Positions 1 to 8,986 of a stretch of DNA of 64,000 bases are shown here, in pieces (position 1 is the stretch's first letter; every line of letters starts with the position of its first letter). The translations under genes were made by a program, and so were the position numbers. Source of the DNA: SHVO01 sp041905525 (GTDB lineage: Bacteria; Pseudomonadota; Alphaproteobacteria; Rhodospirillales; Rhodospirillaceae); contig JAYRKY010000010.1 of NCBI GenBank assembly GCA_041905525.1, positions 1 through 64,000 on the forward strand, given 5' to 3'. The notes beneath the pieces are model-generated. The model was not told the DNA's origin, did not search any database, and was given only the letters and a program-made list of their open reading frames with translations.

Positions 1-3000
1 ACATCGCGGACGTGACCACCGCGGTGGCGAAAGGCGATTTGTCCAAGAAGATTACTGTGGACGTGAAGGGCGAAATTCTCGAGCTCAAAAACACTATCAA
101 CACCATGGTGGACCAGCTCAATGGCTTCGCCTCGGAAGTGACGCGCGTCGCGCGCGAAGTGGGCACGGAAGGAAAGCTCGGCGGCCAAGCCCGCGTGCCG
201 GGGATCGCCGGGACATGGAAAGATCTCACCGACAACGTGAACTTCATGGCCGCGAACTTGACCGGTCAGGTGCGTAACATCGCCGAAGTGACCACCGCGG
301 TGGCTAATGGAAACCTCTCCAAGAAAATCACCGTCGATGTGCAAGGGGAAATCTTGGAGCTGAAGAACACCATCAACACCATGGTGGACCAGCTGAATTC
401 CTTCGCCTCGGAAGTGACCCGCGTCGCCCGCGAAGTCGGCACCGAAGGCAAGCTCGGCGGCCAGGCCAAGGTGCCGGGCGTCGCCGGGACGTGGAAGGAT
501 CTCACCGACAACGTGAACTTCATGGCCAACAACTTGACCGGCCAGGTGCGCAACATCGCCGAAGTGACCACCGCGGTCGCCAACGGGAACCTTTCCAAGA
601 AAATCACCGTCGACGTGGAGGGGGAAATCTTGGAGCTGAAGAACACCATCAACACCATGGTGGACCAGCTGAACTCCTTCGCCTCGGAAGTCACCCGCGT
701 CGCCCGCGAAGTCGGTACCGAAGGAAAGCTGGGCGGTCAGGCGCAGGTGCCCGGCGTCGGCGGAACGTGGAAAGACCTCACCGACAACGTCAACGCAATG
801 GCGACCAACCTCACGTCGCAGGTGCGCAACATCGCGGAAGTCACGACTGCTGTGGCCACCGGGAATCTGACGAAAAAGATCACCGTCGACGTGAAAGGCG
901 AAATCCTCGACCTCAAGAATACGATCAACACCATGGTGGATCAGCTGAACTCCTTCTCCTCGGAAGTGACCCGCGTCGCCCGCGAAGTCGGCACCGAAGG
1001 GAAGCTCGGCGGTCAGGCGAACGTGAAGGGGGTCGCCGGCACGTGGAAGGACCTCACGGACAACGTGAATTTCATGGCCGCGAACCTGACCTCCCAGGTG
1101 CGCAACATCGCCGAAGTGACGACCGCGGTGGCGAAAGGCGACTTGTCCAAGAAGATCGCCGTCGACGTGAAGGGCGAAATTCTCGAACTGAAATCCACCA
1201 TCAACACCATGGTGGATCAGCTCAATTCCTTCGCCTCGGAAGTGACGCGTGTGGCTCGCGAAGTCGGGACCGAAGGAAAACTCGGCGGTCAGGCGAACGT
1301 GCGCGGCGTCGCCGGCACGTGGAAGGATCTCACCGATAACGTGAATCTCATGGCCGCAAATCTGACCGGTCAGGTGCGCAACATCGCCGACGTGACGACT
1401 GCGGTGGCGAAGGGCGACTTGTCCAAGAAGATCACCGTCGACGTGAAGGGTGAAATTCTCGAACTGAAATCCACCATCAACACGATGGTGGACCAGTTGA
1501 ACTCGTTCGCCTCGGAAGTCACCCGCGTCGCCCGCGAAGTCGGAACAGAGGGCAAGCTCGGCGGCCAGGCCAACGTGCCCGGCGTGGCCGGGACATGGAA
1601 GGATCTCACCGACAACGTGAACATGATGGCCGCCAACCTGACGTCTCAGGTACGCGGTATCGCCGACGTCGTGACCGCGGTGGCCCAAGGTAACCTCCGC
1701 CGCAAGCTGACCGTGGAAGCCAAGGGCGAAATCGCCTCGCTTGCGGAAACCATCAATGGGATGATCGAAACGCTCGCGACCTTTGCCGACCAGGTGACGA
1801 ACGTGGCCCGCGAGGTCGGGATCGAAGGGAAGCTCGGCGGTCAGGCCCGCGTGCCTGGCGCCGCCGGCCTCTGGCGCGATTTGACCGACAACGTGAACCA
1901 ACTCGCCGCGAACCTCACCACCCAGGTCCGCGCCATCGCCGAAGTGTCCACGGCTGTGACGACCGGCGACTTGACCCGGTCAATCACCGTGGAGGCGTCG
2001 GGTGAGGTGGCCGCGCTGAAAGACAACATCAATGAGATGATCCGAAACTTGAAGGATCAGACGCTTAAGAACACCGAGCAGGACTGGCTGAAGACCAACC
2101 TCACTCGCTTCACCCGCATGCTGCAGGGCGAACGCGACCTCGCAACCGTTTCAAACATGGTGCTGTCGGAGCTCGCGCCGCTGGTCAAAGCGCAGCACGG
2201 CTTGTTCTACGTGACGGAAAAGGACGAAGAAAACCGCATCGCGCTTAATCTCGTCGCTTCCTATGCGTTCAATCACCGTAAGCATCTCGCCAATCGCTTC
2301 GAACTGCGTGAAGGGCTCGTCGGACAGTGCGCTTTCGAGAAATCCCGCATCCTCCTGACCAACGTTCCTCACGACTACATTAAGGTCAGCTCAGGTCTCG
2401 GCGAGGCCTCGCCGCTGAATGTCATCGTGCTCCCTGTGGTGTTCGAAGGGGAGGTGAACGCGGTGATTGAACTCGCCTCCTTCTCGGAGTTCTCCGAGAC
2501 CCACCAGTCCTTCCTCGATCAGCTTATGGAATCGATCGGGATCGTGCTCAACACCATCGCGGCGAACATGCGTACCGAGGGTCTTCTGAAGCAGTCTCAG
2601 CTTCTCACCGCCGAGCTTCAGGCCCAGCAGGAAGAGCTCAAGAAAACCAACGATCGTCTTGAGCAACAGGCCAATACGCTTCGTCAGTCGGAAGAGCTTC
2701 TGCGCTCGAAACAGGACGAATTACAGCGCACAAACGTCGAACTGGAGGACAAAGCGAAACTGCTGTCCGATCAGAACGCGCAGGTGGAAGCAAAGAATCG
2801 GGAAGTCGAGCAAGCCAAGCGCGAGCTTGAAGAAAAGGCGGAACAGCTCGCCCTCACGTCTAAATACAAGTCCGAGTTCCTGGCGAATATGAGCCACGAA
2901 CTGCGTACGCCGCTGAATTCGCTGCTCATCCTTTCAAAGCTTCTTTCCACCAACACGCAGGGCAATTTGACCGACAAGCAGGTGGAATTCGCGCGCTCCA

Positions 3001-4910
3001 TCCACCATGCGGGCTCGGATCTTCTCGCCCTCATCAACGACATCCTCGACCTTTCGAAGATCGAATCCGGCACCGTCACACTCGATGTCGGAGAGACCTT
3101 CTTCGGATCGCTTCGGGACCACATGGACCGCACCTTCGCCCAGTTGGCGCAGGACAAGAGGCTGGACTTCCAGGTCGAACTGGATCCGGAACTGCCGCGC
3201 TCCATGTACACCGACGACAAGCGCCTCCAGCAGATCATCAAGAACCTGCTGTCGAACGCCTTCAAGTTCACTGAAAACGGACATGTCCGCCTCAAGGTCG
3301 CTCCCGTCACCTCCGGCTGGTCGCCGAGCCACGATCAGCTGAGCCGGGCCTCGCAAGTCCTGGCCTTCACCGTAGAAGACACCGGAATTGGCATCCCCGA
3401 GGAAAAACAACGCATCATCTTCGAGGCATTCCAACAAGCGGACGGAACCACAAGCCGAAAATACGGTGGAACGGGCCTCGGCCTCTCCATCAGCCGCGAG
3501 ATCACGAGGCTCTTGGGAGGCGAGCTCATGGTGAACAGCCGGGTCGGGAAGGGTTCGACCTTCACGCTGTTCCTGCCAATGACCTTCACGCCATCGACGA
3601 AGTCGCTGTCGCGGCCGTCCATGCCGGCCGCACGCGCCATGTCGCAGAATGCCGAGGACGTCACCGAACGCGTGCTCGACGACCGCGACACCATCCAGCG
3701 CGGCGACGCGACGGTTCTGATCGTCGAGGATGACCCGCACTTCGCATCGATCATGCTAACAATGGCGCGCGAGGCGGGGTTCAAAGGGGTGGTGACCGGC
3801 GAGGGTGCCGGCGTTCTGCCTCTCGCCAAGCGATTCCGTCCCGACGCTATCACGCTCGACATCGGACTTCCGGATATGGACGGATTCGCGCTTCTGGATT
3901 TGCTGAAGCGTAATCCGGAGACCCGCCATATCCCGGTCCACATTATCTCTGCAGACGAACAGACGAAACTGGGCCTCGGCCTCGGCGCGGTCGGTGTCAC
4001 CGGAAAGCCGGCTGAGCCCGACACGCTTCTTGCGACCTTGCAGCGCGTTAAAGCTTACCGTGAGCGCACGAAAACCCTTATCGCCATTGAACCAGAGAGT
4101 TTGTCGAACGGCGTCGCGGCCATCATCGATGGCAGCGGGATCAAGGTGGAGCGCGAAGCGGAAGTGCCGGACGACATAGACTCCAACGACGCCGACTGCA
4201 TCGTGGTCAATCTTCAAAATTCCTCTGAGGTGCCGATCAAGGATCTCGTGGCTGATGTGCAGGCGCTGGATCTTCCGTTTGTGTTGTTCGTGCCGCGCGA
4301 TATGACCGAGGATGAAAAGGCCTTCTTCCAAAAAAGCCGGCTCTCGCGTGGCCGGTGGGCCCGCACCGCGGCCGAACTGCAGGACGCGGTCGCCTTGATC
4401 CTGCATCGCGCCTACGAAAGCTTGCCGACCGACGCCCAGGACGTCCTGCGTCAGCTTCGCCAGTCGGATCCCGTCCTCGCCGGTAAAAAGATCGCGGTGG
4501 TTGACGACGATATCCGCAACATCTTCTCCCTCACCAGCGCGCTCGAAGAGCACGGGGTCGAACTCCACTATGCCGAGAGCGGCCGGTCAGGAATTGAACT
4601 CCTCAACCGTATTCCGGACATCGACGCCGCCTTGATCGACATCATGATGCCGGGGATGGACGGCTACGAAACGATCGAGGAAATCCGCGCCAATCCGCGG
4701 TTCTCCTCGCTGCCGATCATCGCGGTCACGGCCAAGGCTATGAAGGGAGACCGCCAGAAGTGCATGGAGGCGGGTGCCAGCGACTACATCGCCAAACCGG
4801 TGGATATCGAGCAACTTGTCTCGGTGTTGCGCGTTTGGTTTGCTCGCGGCGAGCAGCTGCCTCTCCTGAGGACGGGGACCGATAACGTCGTAGCTTTCCC
4901 CGCGGAATAG
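1..4910 (+). CDS. Tandem-HAMP hybrid histidine kinase (5' end outside window)
   Basis: Sensor kinase with a cytoplasmic HAMP array and two receiver domains, probably controlling a phosphorelay. The frame is open to base 1, so the true start lies upstream; residue numbers here count from the GTG at base 12. Eight HAMP-type units of 92 residues (276 bp) fill residues 1 to about 690; the first six are nearly identical and the last two diverged. A GAF domain (about 705-850) and a long coiled coil (857-945) follow. The HisKA H-box has His962 (NMSHELRTPLN), then the HATPase N box (NLLSNAFKF) and G boxes (DTGIGIP, GGTGLGLSI). Receiver 1 has Asp1283 (LDIGLPDMDG) and receiver 2 has Asp1543 (IDIMMPGMDG). 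A weakly receiver-like stretch (about 1350-1490) lies between them. The architecture resembles group III fungal kinases and long bacterial HAMP kinases. The signal is unknown. The next gene, also a receiver-kinase, is 68 bp downstream and probably co-transcribed. Confidence 0.95.
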   Translation, partial: IADVTTAVAKGDLSKKITVDVKGEILELKNTINTMVDQLNGFASEVTRVAREVGTEGKLGGQARVPGIAGTWKDLTDNVNFMAANLTGQVRNIAEVTTAVANGNLSKKITVDVQGEILELKNTINTMVDQLNSFASEVTRVAREVGTEGKLGGQAKVPGVAGTWKDLTDNVNFMANNLTGQVRNIAEVTTAVANGNLSKKITVDVEGEILELKNTINTMVDQLNSFASEVTRVAREVGTEGKLGGQAQVPGVGGTWKDLTDNVNAMATNLTSQVRNIAEVTTAVATGNLTKKITVDVKGEILDLKNTINTMVDQLNSFSSEVTRVAREVGTEGKLGGQANVKGVAGTWKDLTDNVNFMAANLTSQVRNIAEVTTAVAKGDLSKKIAVDVKGEILELKSTINTMVDQLNSFASEVTRVAREVGTEGKLGGQANVRGVAGTWKDLTDNVNLMAANLTGQVRNIADVTTAVAKGDLSKKITVDVKGEILELKSTINTMVDQLNSFASEVTRVAREVGTEGKLGGQANVPGVAGTWKDLTDNVNMMAANLTSQVRGIADVVTAVAQGNLRRKLTVEAKGEIASLAETINGMIETLATFADQVTNVAREVGIEGKLGGQARVPGAAGLWRDLTDNVNQLAANLTTQVRAIAEVSTAVTTGDLTRSITVEASGEVAALKDNINEMIRNLKDQTLKNTEQDWLKTNLTRFTRMLQGERDLATVSNMVLSELAPLVKAQHGLFYVTEKDEENRIALNLVASYAFNHRKHLANRFELREGLVGQCAFEKSRILLTNVPHDYIKVSSGLGEASPLNVIVLPVVFEGEVNAVIELASFSEFSETHQSFLDQLMESIGIVLNTIAANMRTEGLLKQSQLLTAELQAQQEELKKTNDRLEQQANTLRQSEELLRSKQDELQRTNVELEDKAKLLSDQNAQVEAKNREVEQAKRELEEKAEQLALTSKYKSEFLANMSHELRTPLNSLLILSKLLSTNTQGNLTDKQVEFARSIHHAGSDLLALINDILDLSKIESGTVTLDVGETFFGSLRDHMDRTFAQLAQDKRLDFQVELDPELPRSMYTDDKRLQQIIKNLLSNAFKFTENGHVRLKVAPVTSGWSPSHDQLSRASQVLAFTVEDTGIGIPEEKQRIIFEAFQQADGTTSRKYGGTGLGLSISREITRLLGGELMVNSRVGKGSTFTLFLPMTFTPSTKSLSRPSMPAARAMSQNAEDVTERVLDDRDTIQRGDATVLIVEDDPHFASIMLTMAREAGFKGVVTGEGAGVLPLAKRFRPDAITLDIGLPDMDGFALLDLLKRNPETRHIPVHIISADEQTKLGLGLGAVGVTGKPAEPDTLLATLQRVKAYRERTKTLIAIEPESLSNGVAAIIDGSGIKVEREAEVPDDIDSNDADCIVVNLQNSSEVPIKDLVADVQALDLPFVLFVPRDMTEDEKAFFQKSRLSRGRWARTAAELQDAVALILHRAYESLPTDAQDVLRQLRQSDPVLAGKKIAVVDDDIRNIFSLTSALEEHGVELHYAESGRSGIELLNRIPDIDAALIDIMMPGMDGYETIEEIRANPRFSSLPIIAVTAKAMKGDRQKCMEAGASDYIAKPVDIEQLVSVLRVWFARGEQLPLLRTGTDNVVAFPAE
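12..2060 (+). repeat. Array of eight 276-bp HAMP-coding repeats
   Basis: In-frame tandem repeats inside the kinase gene, with a period of 276 bp (for example the GTG-ACC-ACC phrase at 12 and again at 288). Each unit codes for 92 residues with the core (I/L)TV(D/E)xxGEI. Units 1-6 are close at DNA level; units 7 and 8 (LTVEAKGEIA and ITVEASGEVA) have drifted. The near-identity fits recent amplification or gene conversion. The copy number may vary between strains or be miscounted in short-read assemblies. Confidence 0.92.
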
Positions 4911-4978
4911 GAATGGTGCGATAAGCCGTGGGTCCAGGTGTGACGTCAGTACGTACGGAAGACGCGGAGCGCGCATTG

Positions 4979-6142
4979 ATGACGGAGGATGTGCCCAAAG
5001 CGCGTATTCTGATTGTCGACGACGACCGCTCGACATCCCTTGCGCTGACCGCGGCGCTTGAGCGTCTCGGCCAGACCTTGGTGGTCGCGCATTCGGGCGA
5101 GGAGGCGCTCCAGCATCTCCTGCACGAAGACTTCGCGGTCATCCTGCTCGATTTGCATATGTCGGGGATGGACGGCTACGAGACCGCCGCCCTCATCCGC
5201 GCGCGCAAGAAGACGCGGCATATTCCTATCGTCTTCTTGACGGCGGTCTTCCGCGACGATTCGCATCTTCTTCAGGCTTACTCCGCCGGTGCGGTCGATA
5301 TGATCTTCAAGCCGGTCGATCCCTTCATCCTTACGTCGAAGATTTCGGTCTTCGTCGACTTGCATCTGAAGCAGTACGAGGCCCAGCGTGAGGCTGAAAT
5401 CCGGCACAAGCTGCAGGAAGAGAACTTCCGTGTACGGGCCGAGAAGATCGCCACCGAGCAGGCGCTGCGGCGCTCGCAGGAACATCAGGAAGCCATGGCC
5501 GCGGCGGAAGCGCAGCAACGTATCTTGATCGAAGAGTTGTCCCACCGCGTAAAAAACATGCTCGCGGTGGTCAACGCGATGGCGCGCCAGACGCTCGCCT
5601 CGACCCCCGAACCGGAAGCTTTCGTCGAAAAATTCCTCAAGCGCATCGAAGCTCTTGGCCGCACGCATGGGCTCCTCTCCCGCGAGCACTGGGGCAACGT
5701 GCAACTGCGCGATGTCGCTTCTGAGGCGCTGGAGCCCTACATCATCGAGGACAAGGCGCGTGTGGTGCTCGATGGCCCGCCCGTAGCCATCCAGCCGAAG
5801 GCGGCCGTCGCCCTTGGCATTGTCTTCCATGAACTCGCGACCAATGCCGTCAAACACGGCTCGCTCTCAAACAACGACGGCATTGTGACCGTGCAGTGGG
5901 ATTGGTCGCGCGACGACAGCGGCGCCATTGCGCTTCAGTGGGGAGAGACCCAGGGTCCCAAGGTAAATCCGCCCACTCGCAAGGGATTCGGCAGCAAGCT
6001 CATCAGGCTGGAACTCACGCACGAACTCAACGGCAACATCGAGATGGCCTACGAGGAAACGGGCTTCCGGGCCATGATGTGTTTCCCGACTGCCCCGCGC
6101 GGCGAGGGTGCCGCAACGCCGGCCGAGGCCCAGTCGGCTTAG
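4979..6142 (+). CDS. Receiver-HWE histidine kinase
   Basis: A 387-residue protein joining an N-terminal receiver domain to an HWE/HisKA_2-type kinase. The receiver has the acidic pocket IVDDD and phosphoacceptor Asp58 (LLDLHMSGMDG). A helical linker rich in Arg, Glu and Gln follows. The dimerisation box has His189 in ELSHRVKNMLAVV, and the ATPase part has HELATNAVKHG and the late KGFGSKLI. HWE kinases are common in alphaproteobacteria and often sense light or general stress, but no sensory domain is visible, so the input is probably phosphorylation of its own receiver, perhaps by the upstream hybrid kinase. I chose the ATG at 4979 because GGAG lies nine bases upstream; a GTG at 4928 would add 17 residues. 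Confidence 0.9.
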   Translation: MTEDVPKARILIVDDDRSTSLALTAALERLGQTLVVAHSGEEALQHLLHEDFAVILLDLHMSGMDGYETAALIRARKKTRHIPIVFLTAVFRDDSHLLQAYSAGAVDMIFKPVDPFILTSKISVFVDLHLKQYEAQREAEIRHKLQEENFRVRAEKIATEQALRRSQEHQEAMAAAEAQQRILIEELSHRVKNMLAVVNAMARQTLASTPEPEAFVEKFLKRIEALGRTHGLLSREHWGNVQLRDVASEALEPYIIEDKARVVLDGPPVAIQPKAAVALGIVFHELATNAVKHGSLSNNDGIVTVQWDWSRDDSGAIALQWGETQGPKVNPPTRKGFGSKLIRLELTHELNGNIEMAYEETGFRAMMCFPTAPRGEGAATPAEAQSA

Positions 6143-6260
6143 CGGCGCGCGATAGATACGATTTCGGAACAATCCGATTCGCGCTCGCGTTCACCGAATC
6201 GCAGCGCCCGGAGCTGTATCGCTTCTGAGCGGCGTTGCCGACCCATATGGGAGGTCCAAT

Positions 6261-6533
6261 ATGGCCAACAGCCAATCGCGTACCAGAAGAACCAAGGAGA
6301 CAAGCGGCACTCGGGGCCGCTCGAATGCGAACAAGACGTCGTCGCGCGGCTCCAGCAATCGGCGGAGGGCGGCGCGCGTCGCCGACAACACAGGGGAGCA
6401 GATGCAAATGTCCCAGGGCAATGATGCGCGCTCGACCCGTAGCCGCACCGGATCTAAGAGCGGCTCTGGCAACAAGAAGACGCAGAGCAAGGCCAAGACG
6501 ACATCTCCGAAGCGCACCCGATCGGCCCGTTAG
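6261..6533 (+). CDS. Small, very basic Ser/Arg/Lys-rich protein
   Basis: A 90-residue protein made almost wholly of Ser, Arg, Lys, Thr, Asn and Gly, with few hydrophobic residues. The start is well supported: GGGAGG stands just before the ATG, and a strong terminator follows the stop. Low-complexity basic proteins of this kind are usually disordered and may bind nucleic acid, as histone-H1-like bacterial proteins do, but no named family is recognised. A type IB topoisomerase is encoded convergently next to it. Function unknown. Confidence 0.72.
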   Translation: MANSQSRTRRTKETSGTRGRSNANKTSSRGSSNRRRAARVADNTGEQMQMSQGNDARSTRSRTGSKSGSGNKKTQSKAKTTSPKRTRSAR

Positions 6534-6556
6534 GCCCGCGCGATTGAAAGAAGAAG

Positions 6557-6587
6557 ACCGGCTTCGTGCAAACGGAGCCGGTTTTTT
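6557..6587 (+). terminator. Rho-independent terminator
   Basis: The stem ACCGGCT (6557-6563) pairs with AGCCGGT (6576-6582) and a T run extends to 6587. It closes the transcript of the small basic protein and overlaps the stop codon of the convergent topoisomerase gene. Confidence 0.85.
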
Positions 6588-7617
6588 ATGAGCGCGATTT
6601 CAGCAGCGATAGAAGCGCGGCTTCCTCCGGCTCCAACCCATCGCGGCGCCGACGGGCCTTAACCTTAAAGCGCTGAGGCAAGGTCCCCTTGGTAAAGGCT
6701 TCGATCACGGCCGGATGGATGTAGCACTTGCGGCAGATCGCGACCGTATTGCCAAGGCGTTCCGAAACTTGCTTTACGCACGTCGTGATCGCCCGCTTCG
6801 CCGCAGTCTCACTGTGGGGTGAATCCTGTTCAGACAAGATGAGGGCCGCCATAAGCGTTCCAGTCCAGGTTCGAAAATCCTTCGCTGTCACCTCGCGGCC
6901 GCTGACGCTGCGCAAATAAGCGTTCACGTCCGTTGAATTCACCCGTTGGCGTTTGCCGTCGTCATCCAAATACTGAAACAGGTGCTGGCCCGGCAGGTCC
7001 CGGCACGCTTTCACGACGCGCGCGATACGCTTGTCTTTCAAGGTGATATGCCACGCGCGTCCGCTCTTGCCAGTGAAGGCGAAAGTCATCTCAGCGCCCT
7101 CAACGCGCACATGCGGATCCCGCATGGTGGTCAAACCATAGCTTTTATTCTGGCGGGCGTAGTCGGAATTGCCCACGCGGATCAGTGTTGCTTCCAAAAG
7201 ATAAACCACGGTAGCGATGACTTTCTCGCGCGGAAGCCCCGAGGCCGCCATATCTTTCGCCACCGCGCCTCGAATGCGCGGCAACGCCTTTGCAAAGTCG
7301 AAGAGATGTTCGTATTTCGCGCACTCGCGCGCCTCGCGAAAGCTCTGGTGATAACGGTACTGTTTGCGGCCGCGCGCATCGCGTCCGGTTGCCTGCAGGT
7401 GCCCTTTGGCATCGGCGCAAATCCACACGTCCGACCAGGCGGGCGGGATGGCCAGCGCCTTTACGCGGGAAAGCACTGATGGCGAGCGTACGCGGCGGCC
7501 GCGCGGGTCCAGATACACGAATGTTTTGCCCGCACGTTTTCGCACCAGACCCGGGGCCGCATCCGAGACGTGACGAAGATCGCTGCCGCCGAGCATGGGC
7601 CCTGTGTCAGCTATCAA
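6586..7617 (-). CDS. DNA topoisomerase IB
   Basis: Bacterial homolog of the eukaryotic/poxvirus type IB topoisomerase, which relaxes supercoils through a 3'-phosphotyrosine. It has 343 residues, typical of the bacterial short form. Visible active-site elements are the Arg of LIRVGNSDYAR, the Lys of FTGKSGRAW, the Arg of KDFRTWTGT, and the nucleophile Tyr in CRKCYIHPAV near the C-terminus. The ATG at 7617 overlaps the end of the amine oxidase gene by 11 bases, which suggests coupling; an internal Met at 7596 is an alternative start. The family is patchy in bacteria and is not the essential topoisomerase. Confidence 0.93.
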   Translation of the reverse strand: MIADTGPMLGGSDLRHVSDAAPGLVRKRAGKTFVYLDPRGRRVRSPSVLSRVKALAIPPAWSDVWICADAKGHLQATGRDARGRKQYRYHQSFREARECAKYEHLFDFAKALPRIRGAVAKDMAASGLPREKVIATVVYLLEATLIRVGNSDYARQNKSYGLTTMRDPHVRVEGAEMTFAFTGKSGRAWHITLKDKRIARVVKACRDLPGQHLFQYLDDDGKRQRVNSTDVNAYLRSVSGREVTAKDFRTWTGTLMAALILSEQDSPHSETAAKRAITTCVKQVSERLGNTVAICRKCYIHPAVIEAFTKGTLPQRFKVKARRRRDGLEPEEAALLSLLKSRS

Positions 7618-8896
7618 GACTGACCTGCGCTCCGCGCATCATGGGACGGCGAGGCGCACGTGCGGCGATCACAGCCCGGGCGGCCTCGATGCCGGTCTGA
7701 AAGGCGCCGTGAGCTGTCGCAAATGCTACTGTCGAACAGGCCTCGCCGGCGAAGAACAGTCGGTCTTCAACGGGACAGCCCAGGGTTTCACGGGCCGGCG
7801 CAAAGCCAACTTCGGCATAGGAATACGACCCCCGCACGAACGGATCGTCATGCCATGCGGACTGGGTGACGGGAGTCAGGTGCCTTCGCACATCGCTCCC
7901 GAGCAGTTTGACAAGTTCTCCAATTGCGAAATCGCCATGGGCGGCGGCTCCCGCGGCGGCGAGATCCCGCGCGAGTGCACCGGCGAGGAAGACCTCGACG
8001 ACCGGATGGCCGAAAGGTTTGAGGTGGTAGCTGCCGGTCGCGGCCGTGTGCCAATCACCAAAAAGGTGCCCATCGCTGGGAAACATCTCCGGCTGATCGC
8101 ACGCGAGGAAAAGCTTGTTCACGAGGCCAAGGGGCAAATGCTGCGCTGCCTCGATTTTCTCCGGCAACTCGGGATCGAGGCGTAACGTTTCCGTCGCGAT
8201 CGCCGAGGTCGGGACGGTGACGATGGCTTGCTGAGCGCGAATATTGCCCCGGTCGGTGACCAGCGTGAGCGAGGGCCCATCGTGCTTAATGCACAACACG
8301 CGCGTGCGCAGCGCCGCGGGGTGACCCGCGCCATACGCGGCGATCAGGGCCCCGTAGCCCTCCTTGATCCGCCAATTGACGTCTGTGTCCTCGTAATTGC
8401 GGTAGTCCGCCGTGGAGACCTCTTTGATCCCGGCGCCATTCAGATAGGTGCAGATCGCATCGATCAACGGGTTCCATCGGCACGCCGGATCCAGCAGCGC
8501 CGCGGCGGGACAGTCGTCATCTCCTGCTTTCTCGTCGACGCGTTGTTCGAACGCCGCAAACGCGCGGCTGAAATCCGCCTGCTCCGCCGGGCTCAATTCC
8601 AGATCGAAGCTCTGCTCCTCCCAAGGAGGCCTGGTTTTGTCGATATGAAACCCGAGCTTGTAAGCGATGGCTGCCCACGGGTTCTTGTTGGCCGAGTGCA
8701 ACCAGCCGGAGCCCAGGTCAAGGGGTGTTTTGTTTGAGGTCTCGGTGTAAGCCCGCCCACCGAGACGCGCGCGCGCATCGATCAGCACGTAAGGCACTTT
8801 GGCCTGCGCCAATGCGTGCGCGGCGGCTAGGCCTGCGGCGCCGCCGCCGACAATCGCCACGCCCACCTCGCGGTGAAGAGACTCGATGGTCCTCAT
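7607..8896 (-). CDS. FAD-dependent amine oxidase
   Basis: A 429-residue flavoprotein of the monoamine oxidase/flavin-containing amine oxidoreductase family. The N-terminus has a Rossmann FAD motif (VGGGAAGLAAAHALA) and the second FAD signature RARLGGRAYTE. The C-terminus has LFFAGEACS followed by AHGAFQTGIEAA, the usual FAD closing motif. Substrate unknown: polyamines, aromatic amines or another donor are possible. No signal peptide is visible. It sits between ferrochelatase and topoisomerase IB on the same strand, but the genes share no clear pathway. Confidence 0.9.
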   Translation of the reverse strand: MRTIESLHREVGVAIVGGGAAGLAAAHALAQAKVPYVLIDARARLGGRAYTETSNKTPLDLGSGWLHSANKNPWAAIAYKLGFHIDKTRPPWEEQSFDLELSPAEQADFSRAFAAFEQRVDEKAGDDDCPAAALLDPACRWNPLIDAICTYLNGAGIKEVSTADYRNYEDTDVNWRIKEGYGALIAAYGAGHPAALRTRVLCIKHDGPSLTLVTDRGNIRAQQAIVTVPTSAIATETLRLDPELPEKIEAAQHLPLGLVNKLFLACDQPEMFPSDGHLFGDWHTAATGSYHLKPFGHPVVEVFLAGALARDLAAAGAAAHGDFAIGELVKLLGSDVRRHLTPVTQSAWHDDPFVRGSYSYAEVGFAPARETLGCPVEDRLFFAGEACSTVAFATAHGAFQTGIEAARAVIAARAPRRPMMRGAQVSLDS

Positions 8897-8941
8897 GTCC
8901 CGTCGTTCTTTCTGACGGGAGTGTAACGTTACGAGGCGAAT

Positions 8942-8982
8942 GCGGTTCCGCGCGAAACCGCTGAATCTCGCGACAGAGATTC
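8942..8982 (-). other. Two adjacent hairpins after ferrochelatase
   Basis: GAATCTC (8963-8969) pairs with GAGATTC (8976-8982), and GCGGTT (8942-8947) pairs with AACCGC (8956-8961). They lie just past the hemH stop on the minus strand. No T run follows, so a terminator role is weak; mRNA 3'-end stabilisation is possible. Confidence 0.35.
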
Positions 8983-8986
8983 GCCG

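Noticed and set aside
266..1636. Several antisense and alternate-frame ORFs within the HAMP array (for example 266-694, 491-1339)
   Set aside because: They repeat with the same 276-bp period, have no start signals, and arise from the repeated codons of the kinase.
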